Shown piece by piece: positions 17,005-24,579 of a stretch of DNA of 64,000 bases. The notes under the pieces were generated by a model. The model did not search any database. It was not told the DNA's origin and worked only from the letters and a program-made list of their open reading frames with translations. The position numbers and the translations under genes were made by a program. Positions within the stretch are counted from its first letter, which is position 1, and each line of letters starts with the position of its first letter. The DNA is taken from NCBI RefSeq assembly GCF_011382965.1, contig NZ_CP049934.1:682001-746000 (forward strand). The letters are read 5' to 3'. The DNA comes from Leucobacter insecticola (lineage in GTDB: Bacteria > Actinomycetota > Actinomycetes > Actinomycetales > Microbacteriaceae).

Positions 17005-17298
17005 TCACCCCTCGGCGCGCGTGTAGTACACGGCGTGGCGATAATTCTTGCCCGCGGGGGATTCAAAGAACACGCCCTTGGAGTCGGGATCGCTCGTGGT
17101 GATCGCGGCGGCGGGCACCACCCAGATCGAGACGCCCTCGTTGCGGCGAGTGTAGAGGTCACGGGCATTGCGCAGCGCCATCGCCTCATCGGGCGCGTGC
17201 AAGGATCCGGCGTGAACGTGGCTGAGACCCCGGTTCGCGCGGATGAATACCTCCCACAGGGGCCAATCCTCGGTACCCATTTCTCCGGGTGTGGACAT
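17005..17298 (-). CDS. paaB: PaaB, small subunit of the phenylacetyl-CoA epoxidase
   Basis: The 97-residue protein is full length for the family, with the conserved blocks WPLWEVFIRANRGLSHVHAG, ALRNARDLYTRRNEG and SIWVVPA. PaaB bridges PaaAC heterodimers in the epoxidase complex. It lies 131 bases downstream of paaA, and that space holds a REP-like repeat, so the junction may set the relative expression of paaA and paaBCDE. Confidence 0.96.
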   Translation of the reverse strand: MSTPGEMGTEDWPLWEVFIRANRGLSHVHAGSLHAPDEAMALRNARDLYTRRNEGVSIWVVPAAAITTSDPDSKGVFFESPAGKNYRHAVYYTRAEG

Positions 17299-17328
17299 CC
17301 TTGTCTCCTTCTTCTGTCAAGTGTTGAA

Positions 17329-17408
17329 CCGCCGGTTGAGTGAGGCGCCAGCCGAGTCGAAACCAAAGGTTTCGCGATTTCGACTCGCTCCGCTCGCTCA
17401 ATCGGCGG
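17329..17408. repeat. REP-like palindromic repeat, copy 2
   Basis: Outer arms CCGCCGGTTGAG and CTCAATCGGCGG enclose a hairpin of GAGTCGAAACC-type and TTTCGACTCG sequences. It occupies most of the paaA-paaB gap and could form a processing or attenuating stem-loop in the operon transcript. Confidence 0.85.
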
Positions 17409-17429
17409 AAAAGTCTATTGTCGGATGGG

Positions 17430-18398
17430 CTACGCCGCGAAGCGCTGCCGCTCACGCTGTTTACGGGCATACTCGACTGCGGCCTCGCGCACCCACGCAC
17501 CCTCTTCGTGTGCGTCGCGGCGGTTGCGGATGCGGTCGGTGTTCGCGGGGCCGCGGCCATCGAGGATCGCGTTGAATTCGTCCCAGTCGATTTCGCCGAG
17601 GATCCACTTGCCCGTCTCCTCGTCGTAGCGCAGATCCTTGTCGGGGCACTCAAGTCCGAGAGCCTCAAACTGCGGAACGCACATGCCAACGAAGCGCTGC
17701 CGCAACTCGTCGTTTGAGAAGCGCTTGATCTTCCAGGCCATCGACTGCGCCGAGTTGGGTGAAGCATCGTCGCTCGGGCCGAACATCATGAGCGACGGCC
17801 AGTACCAGCGATTCACTGATTCTTGCGCCATCTGCTTCTGCTCGGGGGTGCCGTGTGAGAGTTCATACAGGATCTCGAATCCCTGGCGCTGATGGAACGA
17901 TTCCTCTTTGCAGATACGCACCATCGCGCGGCCGTAGGGGCCGTAGGATGCGCGGCACAGCGGCACCTGATTGCAGATCGCGGCGCCGTCGACGAGCCAC
18001 CCGATCGCGCCCATATCGGCCCAGCTGGGGGTGTGGTAGTTGAAGATCGACGAGTAGCGCGCGCGGCCCTCAATGAGGGCGTCGGTCATCTCCTCGCGGC
18101 TGATCCCGAGAGTCTGCGCCGCCGAATAGAGGTAGAGGCCGTGGCCCGCCTCGTCCTGCACCTTGGCGATGAGGATCGCCTTGCGCTTGAGGCTGGGCGC
18201 GCGGGTGATCCAGTTCGCCTCCGGCTGCATGCCAATGATCTCGGAGTGTGCGTGCTGCGAGATTTGGCGAATGAGGGTCTTGCGGTACTTTTCCGGCATC
18301 CAGTCGCGGGGTTCGATCCTCTGATCCGCCTCGATGAGTGCGTCGAAGTGGGCCTGTTGTTCCTCTTCGGTCAATACCTGCTCAGTCGTCGTCGGCAT
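17430..18398 (-). CDS. paaA: PaaA, catalytic di-iron subunit of the phenylacetyl-CoA epoxidase
   Basis: The 322-residue protein adds oxygen across the aromatic ring of phenylacetyl-CoA. Family blocks include [36 protein letters not shown] (glutamate-x2-histidine iron ligands), [19 protein letters not shown] (second ligand set, EESFH) and [15 protein letters not shown]. The ATG at 18398 is preceded by AAGGAGG, so this start is secure and an upstream in-frame ATG can be ignored. It leads the paaABCDE operon and diverges from paaI, with a PaaR-type operator in the shared promoter region. Confidence 0.97.
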   Translation of the reverse strand: MPTTTEQVLTEEEQQAHFDALIEADQRIEPRDWMPEKYRKTLIRQISQHAHSEIIGMQPEANWITRAPSLKRKAILIAKVQDEAGHGLYLYSAAQTLGISREEMTDALIEGRARYSSIFNYHTPSWADMGAIGWLVDGAAICNQVPLCRASYGPYGRAMVRICKEESFHQRQGFEILYELSHGTPEQKQMAQESVNRWYWPSLMMFGPSDDASPNSAQSMAWKIKRFSNDELRQRFVGMCVPQFEALGLECPDKDLRYDEETGKWILGEIDWDEFNAILDGRGPANTDRIRNRRDAHEEGAWVREAAVEYARKQRERQRFAA

Positions 18399-18478
18399 CT
18401 GATGCCTCCTTGCGTCAGTTACGTGCGGTGGCCCTCGCGGAGCCGGGAAACTAGTGGTAGAGTCTCGGAAAAGCATTT

Positions 18479-18500
18479 ACTTACCGATCATTCAGTTAGT
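18479..18500. promoter_or_regulatory. PaaR-type operator, site 1 (paaA/paaI)
   Basis: An imperfect 22-base palindrome has half-sites ACTTACCG and CAGTTAGT around ATCATT. As I recall it, the operator of the TetR-type PaaR of Corynebacterium glutamicum is ACTNACCG-N2-CG-N2-CGGTNAGT, and this site fits with two mismatches. It lies between the divergent paaA and paaI starts and overlaps a possible -10 TAGTAT (18496-18501) for paaI. Confidence 0.75.
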
Positions 18501-18568
18501 ATACGCACACTTCCGGAACATCCGCAAAGACCGCGGCTGCCCATCAATTAACACGCAACGGAGCGCAC

Positions 18569-19048
18569 ATGAGTTCACCGACGAGCCAGATCACCCAGAC
18601 CGCTGAGGCGGGAATCGAAGACCGCATTGAGCTGGATCCGAGTTGGTCAGCGACGGCCATGATGCGCATGGACACCGCAAAGACCGCGTTTGGGATCCGG
18701 ATCGACGCGCTGGAGCGCGGTCGCGCGGTACTCACGATGCCCGTTCGCGATGACATGGTCAACGGATTTGGAATCACGCACGGCGGGATGGTGTTTACGC
18801 TCGCTGACACCGCGTTTGCCTACGCCTGTAACGAGGGCGAAAACGCGGTTGTCGCGTCCGGCGTCGACATCACGTTTACACGCGCCAGTCGTGCGGGCGA
18901 TGTCCTCACAGCAGTCGCCGAGCGGCGGTGGCTGTCGGGGCGCAACGGTCTCTACGACATCACGGTGACCGACCAGCACGATCAGGTCATCGCCGAGTTC
19001 CGAGGCCGCTCCTTCGCCACGAACCGGCCGCTGCCCGTGGACGCCTGA
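18569..19048 (+). CDS. paaI: Hydroxyphenylacetyl-CoA thioesterase
   Basis: The 159-residue hotdog protein has the PaaI signature NGFGITHGGMVFTLADTAFAYACN (about 67-90), with the catalytic aspartate in LADTAFAYA, and the strand ASGVDITFTRAS. PaaI releases CoA from dead-end phenylacetyl-CoA derivatives so that the CoA pool is not trapped. It is the first gene of the rightward paaI-paaK transcript, diverging from paaA, and shares the operator at 18479-18500. Confidence 0.95.
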   Translation: MSSPTSQITQTAEAGIEDRIELDPSWSATAMMRMDTAKTAFGIRIDALERGRAVLTMPVRDDMVNGFGITHGGMVFTLADTAFAYACNEGENAVVASGVDITFTRASRAGDVLTAVAERRWLSGRNGLYDITVTDQHDQVIAEFRGRSFATNRPLPVDA

Positions 19049-19098
19049 CCGCCCTCGTTCAATCTGTATTCACCTCACACACCGCAAGAAGGAACACC

Positions 19099-20403
19099 AT
19101 GTCTGCAACCGCACAGCTCACCGTCGAGCCAGGTCTTCACGTCGAAGAACGTCTCACCCGCGAAGAACTCGAAGCGCTCCAGCTCAGGCGGCTGCAGTGG
19201 ACGGTGCGGCACGCCTACGACAATGTGCCGTTCTACCGGGCAAAGTTTGACGCCGCGGGCGTCCACCCGGATGACATTCAAGACCTCGCTGACATCGAGA
19301 AACTTCCCTTCACCACGAAGGCCGACCTGCGTGACAACTATCCTTTCGGGCTGTTTGCCGTGCCGATGGAGCAGGTGCGTCGTATCCACGCGTCCTCGGG
19401 TACGACGGGCCGACTCACGGTGGTCGGGTATACGGATCAGGATCTGGAGAACTGGGCCGACCTCATCGCCCGCTCGCTCTACGCTTCGGGCGTCCGACCG
19501 GGCTGGCGAGTGCACAACGCCTACGGTTACGGCCTCTTCACCGGCGGACTTGGCGCTCATGCCGGCATCGAGAAGCTTGGCTGCACGGTGATCCCGATGT
19601 CGGGTGGGCAGACAGAAAAGCAGGTGCAGCTGATCCACGATTTTGAGCCCGACGCCATCATGTGCACCCCGAGTTACCTGCTGACCATCGCCGACGCATT
19701 CGAGAAGGCGGGTTTGGATCCGCGGGCCTCGAGCCTCAAGGTCGCGATCTGTGGCGCGGAGCCGTGGACCGAGGCGATGCGGCACGAGATCGAGGATCGG
19801 CTGAACCTCAAGGCTGTCGACATTTACGGCCTCTCCGAGATGATGGGTCCGGGCGTGGGCAACGAGTGCGTCGAGACGCAGGATGGCCCGCACATTTGGG
19901 AGGACCATTTCCTCCCCGAGATCATTGACGAAGACCTGCGGCAGGTTGAAGACGGCGTGCCGGGGGAGCTCGTGTTTACGACCCTCACCAAAGAGGCCTT
20001 CCCGATGATCCGCTATCGGACGCGGGATCTGACGACACTGTTGCCGGGCACCGCACGCCCCGCGCACCGCCGGATCGCGAAGATCACCGGGCGCAACGAC
20101 GACATGATCATTCTGCGCGGGGTGAATCTGTTTCCGACCCAGATCGAAGAAATCGTGTGCGAGATCCCAGAACTCTCGACCCACTTCATTCTTGAGCTCA
20201 CAAAACGCGGCACGATGGATCACCTGACCGTCAAGGTGGAACCGCGCGAAGGGGTCGCCGAGCACGAGGCGAACAACAGCCTGAAACTGCTGCAGAAGCG
20301 GATCAAGGATCGCGCGGGAACGACGCTCGGCACCGAGCTCGCCGCCCAGGGCACGCTTCCACGTTCTGAAGGAAAGCTGAAGCGCCTATACGATCTTCGG
20401 TAA
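19099..20403 (+). CDS. paaK: Phenylacetate-CoA ligase
   Basis: The 434-residue adenylate-forming ligase makes phenylacetyl-CoA from phenylacetate, ATP and CoA, the first step of the pathway. Visible motifs: IHASSGTTGRLTVVGYT (phosphate loop, about 96-112), AYGYGLFTGGLGAHAG, VDIYGLSEMMGPGVGNEC (the family hallmark), TRDLTTLLPG and the hinge ITGRNDDMIILRGVNLFPTQ. AAGAAGGA lies upstream of the ATG at 19099; an earlier in-frame reading overlaps paaI and is not needed. It ends just before a REP-like repeat. Confidence 0.97.
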   Translation: MSATAQLTVEPGLHVEERLTREELEALQLRRLQWTVRHAYDNVPFYRAKFDAAGVHPDDIQDLADIEKLPFTTKADLRDNYPFGLFAVPMEQVRRIHASSGTTGRLTVVGYTDQDLENWADLIARSLYASGVRPGWRVHNAYGYGLFTGGLGAHAGIEKLGCTVIPMSGGQTEKQVQLIHDFEPDAIMCTPSYLLTIADAFEKAGLDPRASSLKVAICGAEPWTEAMRHEIEDRLNLKAVDIYGLSEMMGPGVGNECVETQDGPHIWEDHFLPEIIDEDLRQVEDGVPGELVFTTLTKEAFPMIRYRTRDLTTLLPGTARPAHRRIAKITGRNDDMIILRGVNLFPTQIEEIVCEIPELSTHFILELTKRGTMDHLTVKVEPREGVAEHEANNSLKLLQKRIKDRAGTTLGTELAAQGTLPRSEGKLKRLYDLR

Positions 20404-20438
20404 GGAGTGCGGATTGCGCACCCCGCCGATTGGGTGCC

Positions 20439-20548
20439 CCGCCGATTGAGCGAGGCGTTAGCCGAGTCGAAATCAAAGGGGTTTCGATACTTCGACTCGG
20501 CTGGCGCCTCGCTCAGCACGGCGCTTGCATTGCTTGCTCAACCGGCGG
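20439..20548. repeat. REP-like palindromic repeat, copy 3
   Basis: Outer arms CCGCCGATTGAGCGAGGC and GCTCAACCGGCGG enclose a long hairpin built from GCCGAGTCGAAA and TTCGACTCGGC. It fills the paaK-paaR gap, ending ten bases before the paaR ribosome-binding site. Confidence 0.85.
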
Positions 20549-20571
20549 TCAAACGCTAGGAGGTCAACCTG

Positions 20572-21210
20572 TTGGACAGCTCAGCCGCGACCCCCGCGAC
20601 CCCCGCGACCCCCCGTCGTGGGCGCCCCGGGCACGATCAGAACAGCATGCTCGAGGTGATCGTGCAGGTGTTCACTGATCACGGTTACGACGCGTCGTCC
20701 CTCGGGATGATCGCGGATCGGCTGGGCCTGTCGAAGTCGGCGGTGTATCACCACTTTGCGTCAAAATCAGAGATGCTGGAGATCGCGCTGCAGCGGGTGC
20801 TTGGCGAGCTTGAGCGGGTGTTTGACGAGGCCGAGGCCCAGTCTGATGACGCGGTGCTGCAGATCCGTTCGATCGTGCGCAACGCGGTGCTGGTGGCGTG
20901 CGCGCAGCAGTCGTATCTGACCCTGCTGCTGCGTCTGCACGGCAACTCTGATGTCGAGTTACGCGCGCTTGAGCGCAGGCGGGCGTTGACTGCCCGATTG
21001 CGAGAGATGTTTGTGCAGGCTCGTGCGGATGGCGCGCTACGGGACGATCTTGATCCCGGACTTGCCGCACGCTTCACCTTTGGTCTCGTCAACTCGCTCG
21101 TGGAGTGGTACCGCCCGGACGGTCCCGATACGCCCGAGGAGCTCGCGGATGCCGTGCTTGGCTACGTCCGCACCGGCCTCCGGGTGAACGAGGTCCGCGA
21201 TTTTCGTTAG
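20572..21210 (+). CDS. paaR: TetR-family repressor, probable PaaR
   Basis: The protein has 212 residues. After a short ATPATPATP-rich leader comes a TetR helix-turn-helix (VFTDHGYDASSLGMIADRLGLSKSAVYHHFASKSEM, about residues 34-68) and a helical effector domain. A TTG start at 20572 is set by AGGAGGT seven bases upstream. Its location downstream of paaK and the three palindromes of PaaR type in the window make it the likely phenylacetyl-CoA-responsive repressor. The effector is inferred from known TetR-type PaaR proteins. Confidence 0.85.
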   Translation: MDSSAATPATPATPRRGRPGHDQNSMLEVIVQVFTDHGYDASSLGMIADRLGLSKSAVYHHFASKSEMLEIALQRVLGELERVFDEAEAQSDDAVLQIRSIVRNAVLVACAQQSYLTLLLRLHGNSDVELRALERRRALTARLREMFVQARADGALRDDLDPGLAARFTFGLVNSLVEWYRPDGPDTPEELADAVLGYVRTGLRVNEVRDFR

Positions 21211-21518
21211 GGGAAGGCCAAGTCCGAGCGCGGTCGGGCCTGGTCCATGCCGCTGTATCCCGGCAGCCCCAGATAACGCTGCCCTTCGCACGGGTCGCTT
21301 CGGCACAGTGTCGTGCGGAAATACCCTGCGCAACCGACCCATTCGGGATGTGCACGCGGCGGCATGCAGCGCATGCACCCAGTCATGTTGCGCAAATGGC
21401 CGAGTCGCGCCGGTTTCTCTCCGTAGACACAATGCGCGACCTCCTCAACGGACAATCCGCGACCTTCCCAACGTACAATCTCGAGCCACGTTGACAAGCC
21501 TGCTGCAAACGACAGCAA
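21207..21518 (-). CDS. Hypothetical cysteine-rich small protein
   Basis: This is an open frame of 103 codons from a TTG, converging on paaR so closely that the two stop codons overlap (TTA/TAG at 21207-21210). It carries five cysteines in the second half, including CMRC and LCRSDPC, which could bind metal, and a possible helix-turn-helix-like segment WEGRGLSVEEVAHCVYG. I do not recognise the family. The region 21211-21614 has no other gene, so this is the only candidate there; it could equally be non-coding. Confidence 0.3.
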   Translation of the reverse strand: MLSFAAGLSTWLEIVRWEGRGLSVEEVAHCVYGEKPARLGHLRNMTGCMRCMPPRAHPEWVGCAGYFRTTLCRSDPCEGQRYLGLPGYSGMDQARPRSDLAFP

Positions 21519-21614
21519 CCGAGGTGATCATGCGCGGCTTTCGCTAAGCTAGCAACGTAACCGGCGGCAGCGTCGTCGCGGTGAGTATCAATGACGATAT
21601 GAGGGGAAGTACTG

Positions 21615-23171
21615 ATGGGGGAGCAAGATCCAGCAGGAAAGCGCAACGCTCATATGCAAGAAGGCATTCCAGAGCACCTGAATGACACCGACCATCTCGC
21701 GGTACTCGGCTATGAAGACTCCTTCAGCCGCTCCATGAGCTTGTGGGGCAATTTCGCACTCGGCTTCACGTACCTCTCACCGCTTGTGGGTGTCTACTCG
21801 CTATTTGCCGTTGCTCTCTCCACGGGAGGCCCGCCGTCAATTTGGTGGATCCTCATCGTTGCGTGCGGGCAGATGCTGGTTGCGCTCGTGTTTGGGGAGG
21901 TGGTGTCGCAGTACCCGATCCACGGCGGCGTGTACCCCTGGGCGCGGCGGTTGTGGGGCCGCCGCTACGCGTGGATGGCGGCGTGGGTATACATCTGGGC
22001 GATGATGGTCACAATAACGGCGGTCGCGGAGTTTGGCACCGGGTTCGTTGCGAGTCTATTCGGGATCACCCTGACCCCGGCGATCACGCTCATGATCGCG
22101 CTCGGATTTCTCCTGCTTGCGCTCGCGATCAACTTCACCGGCACAGCCTGGCTGGGACGGATTGCACGGATCGGCCTGTTCGCCGAGCTCATCGGCGTTA
22201 TCGGGGTGGGACTGTATCTGCTCATTTTCCAGCGCAAGAACGATATTGGAGTGTTCTTCGATTCGATGGGCGTCGCGGGCGACGGGAGCTATGCCGGAGC
22301 GTTCTTTGCCGCCGCGATCACGGGACTCTTTCTGTTTTATGGCTTTGAGGCGTGCGGTGACGTTGCGGAGGAAGTCGAGAACCCGGCGAAGCGGATCCCG
22401 CGTGCGATGCAGCTGACAATTGTGGTCGGCGGGGTATCGGCCCTGTTCTCATTCGCCGGATACGTCTTGGCCGCCCCAAACCTGCAAGAGATTGTGCGGG
22501 GCGAGGTTGAGGATCCGATTCCCGCGATTTTGGAATCCACGCTTGGAGCGGTGGGCGCGAAGATCTTCTTGGTTGTGGCACTGCTCGCGTTCATCTCGTG
22601 CGTACTGAGCCTGCAGGCTGCCGCGAGTCGCCTCATCTTCTCCTTCGCGCGCGATGGCATGCTGCCGGGACATCGCTGGCTGTCGAAGGTGTCAGCTACG
22701 AGTAAGGTGCCCAACAACGCGCTGATTGTCGCCTGCACCGTACCAGCGCTGTTCTGCGTGTTGATTTTTGTGAACGAAAACCTGCTGGTGCCGATCACCT
22801 CGTTTGCGATTCTCGGGATCTACGTGGCATTCCAGATGGTGGTGCTTGCTGCGCTCAGACAGCGCCTCAAGGGATGGCGACCAGCAGGGCCGTTCTCGCT
22901 CGGACGCTGGGGCACCGTGGTGAACACCGCCGCGCTCGCCTACGGTATTTTCGCGTTTGTGATCCTGGCGACCCCCGGTAGCAGCGGCGACTTCCTTGAG
23001 GACTACGTGGTACACCTTGGGCTTGGGCTCGTGGTTGTTGCTGGGTTGCTGTACCTGTTTGCCGCGCGCCCCGATTCACACTCTGACGCGCCCGAGGGTG
23101 ACGCGATCCACGTTGCTACCGAGATCAGGCAACGCACCGGGCAGCTCACCGTGCCCCGCCGAAACGAGTGA
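21615..23171 (+). CDS. APC-family amino acid/amine permease
   Basis: The 518-residue protein has about 12 hydrophobic helices. The conserved N-terminal APC segments FALGFTYLSPLVGVYSLFAVAL (unwound helix 1) and FGEVVSQYPIHGGVYPWARR are present, and GFEACGDVAEEVENPAKRIPRAM is the typical loop after helix 6 of GABA/amine permeases. It probably imports an amine or amino acid by proton symport. Its place between paaK/paaR and the second paa group suggests a substrate feeding phenylacetate, such as phenylalanine or phenylethylamine, but no PaaR-type site is evident upstream, so that link is weak. Confidence 0.85.
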   Translation: MGEQDPAGKRNAHMQEGIPEHLNDTDHLAVLGYEDSFSRSMSLWGNFALGFTYLSPLVGVYSLFAVALSTGGPPSIWWILIVACGQMLVALVFGEVVSQYPIHGGVYPWARRLWGRRYAWMAAWVYIWAMMVTITAVAEFGTGFVASLFGITLTPAITLMIALGFLLLALAINFTGTAWLGRIARIGLFAELIGVIGVGLYLLIFQRKNDIGVFFDSMGVAGDGSYAGAFFAAAITGLFLFYGFEACGDVAEEVENPAKRIPRAMQLTIVVGGVSALFSFAGYVLAAPNLQEIVRGEVEDPIPAILESTLGAVGAKIFLVVALLAFISCVLSLQAAASRLIFSFARDGMLPGHRWLSKVSATSKVPNNALIVACTVPALFCVLIFVNENLLVPITSFAILGIYVAFQMVVLAALRQRLKGWRPAGPFSLGRWGTVVNTAALAYGIFAFVILATPGSSGDFLEDYVVHLGLGLVVVAGLLYLFAARPDSHSDAPEGDAIHVATEIRQRTGQLTVPRRNE

Positions 23172-23272
23172 CGGTCCACCGTAGCGGCGCACCCGGCCGC
23201 TACGGCATGATGAACTGCAGGGTTGCGATCCCATAGTCCGCAAGCACCGGGGCTCGTTGCTGGGTCCGGGAG

Positions 23273-24508
23273 TCACTCGGTGAGGTGTCCGAGGGACACC
23301 ACATTTACTCCATCTTCACGTGCATAACTCGTGTTGCCCGCGGTCAGTACCGTCAAAGACCCAAGCTCCCGTTGTCTGTTCGAGGCGACCTTTGACTTGA
23401 GTTTCTTGAGGTTGCTGGCGGCCTGCTCGATTGCCTGGCTGCCGCCCATCTTTACCTCGAACGCGCTCCAGGTGCCATCTCGTAGCTCAACGATCGCATC
23501 AACTTCGAGGCCGGAGCTATCTCGATAGTGGTAGACCCGCCCGCCTAGGGCTTGCGAGTACACGCGCAGATCCCGAATGCACAATGATTCAAACAGAAAC
23601 CCAAAGAGGTTGAGGTCTTGGAGCAGGCGTTGTTCATCGCCATCAAGCGCGGCAACCGTGAGCGAGGGATCAACAAAGTGCCACTTGGGTTGGACTCGCA
23701 TTCTCACGTTTGAGCGCAGGTGGGTGGACCACGCTGGGAGCTCTTCAACGACAAATACACGCGTGAGTGCGTCAATGTACTGTCGGGAGGATTGCGCTGA
23801 AATGTCGGCCTCCACTGCCAGCTTGGTCGCGGTGCGTTCGCCGGCAACATTTCTGGCGATAGCTCGAAGAAGCGCAGATACGCGGGCTGGATCGAAACGT
23901 AGCCCCAAACCGCGAAGATCCACCCGAGCAACATCATCCAGATAGCTCTGAAGGTATCGAACTGGATCGCGCTTCGGATTTGTCACGAGTGCGGGCCAAC
24001 CGCCCCGCGCGATAGCGTGCGAATACCCGGGCACATCCAAGCCGCCAAGACCCGCTGGCGTTTCCCCCTGCATGAGCGCGCTGAGTCTGACGTGGCCGGT
24101 GCTTTCCCGGCTTTCGGAAAGGCTCATCGGGTGAACGAGGAGCCGGCCAAAGCGGCCAGCTCCGCTGTGCCGGGTGTGGTCGTCGGAGGGAGTGGCTGAT
24201 CCTGCAAATATGAACTGCCCGGGCGTACCGCGCTCGTCGATTGTGTGCCGGGCCGCGTTCCACAGGAGTGGCGCGAGCTGCCATTCATCCACGAGGCGCG
24301 GAGTACCACCTTCGAGCACGAGGGTTGGAGTTGTTTCGGCGAGGGCTACGAGCGCAGGATCTGAGTCAAGGCGTACGGAGCTATTTGCGTACTGTAAACC
24401 CGTCTCGGTCTTGCCTGACGCTCGTGGACCCTCGAGCACCAGCACACCAAATGTGCGCAGATCTACCCGAACGGCATCGTCCACAATTCGTTGCCAGGAG
24501 CCGCCCAT
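23273..24508 (-). CDS. AAA-type ATPase with DUF4143 domain
   Basis: The 411-residue protein has Walker A GPRASGKT at 27-34, a Walker-B-like RLVDEWQLAPLLW near residue 75, sensor segment FIFAGSATPS, and a C-terminal DUF4143 nuclease-like region (FLFESLCIRDLRVYSQALGG, then GLEVDAIVELRDGTWSAFEVKMG). The E-V-K of the last motif resembles restriction-nuclease-fold active sites. The biological role of this family is not established. It is an orphan between two parts of the paa cluster and may have been inserted there. Two copies of a 22-base repeat precede the start. Confidence 0.85.
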   Translation of the reverse strand: MGGSWQRIVDDAVRVDLRTFGVLVLEGPRASGKTETGLQYANSSVRLDSDPALVALAETTPTLVLEGGTPRLVDEWQLAPLLWNAARHTIDERGTPGQFIFAGSATPSDDHTRHSGAGRFGRLLVHPMSLSESRESTGHVRLSALMQGETPAGLGGLDVPGYSHAIARGGWPALVTNPKRDPVRYLQSYLDDVARVDLRGLGLRFDPARVSALLRAIARNVAGERTATKLAVEADISAQSSRQYIDALTRVFVVEELPAWSTHLRSNVRMRVQPKWHFVDPSLTVAALDGDEQRLLQDLNLFGFLFESLCIRDLRVYSQALGGRVYHYRDSSGLEVDAIVELRDGTWSAFEVKMGGSQAIEQAASNLKKLKSKVASNRQRELGSLTVLTAGNTSYAREDGVNVVSLGHLTE

Positions 24509-24514
24509 GCCCCA

Positions 24515-24559
24515 CCAATATCACTCCTGCACAAATTCCAATATCACTCCTGCACAAAT
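24515..24559. repeat. Two adjacent copies of a 22-base sequence upstream of the DUF4143 ATPase
   Basis: The sequence beginning CCAATATCACTCC occurs at 24515-24536 and again at 24538-24559, one base apart. Read on the gene's strand it contains CAGGAGTGATATTGG, so the copy next to the gene holds its ribosome-binding site. A duplicated leader could be an operator or a replication slip. Confidence 0.75.
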
Positions 24560-24579
24560 CGAGAAGTCACCCGGTCGAT

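Noticed and set aside
16161..17366. Extended 401-residue version of PaaC
   Set aside because: The extra part overlaps paaB completely. The GTG at 16997 gives the normal PaaC start.
18928..19098. N-terminal extension of paaK
   Set aside because: It lies within paaI in another frame; the ATG at 19099 has its own ribosome-binding site.
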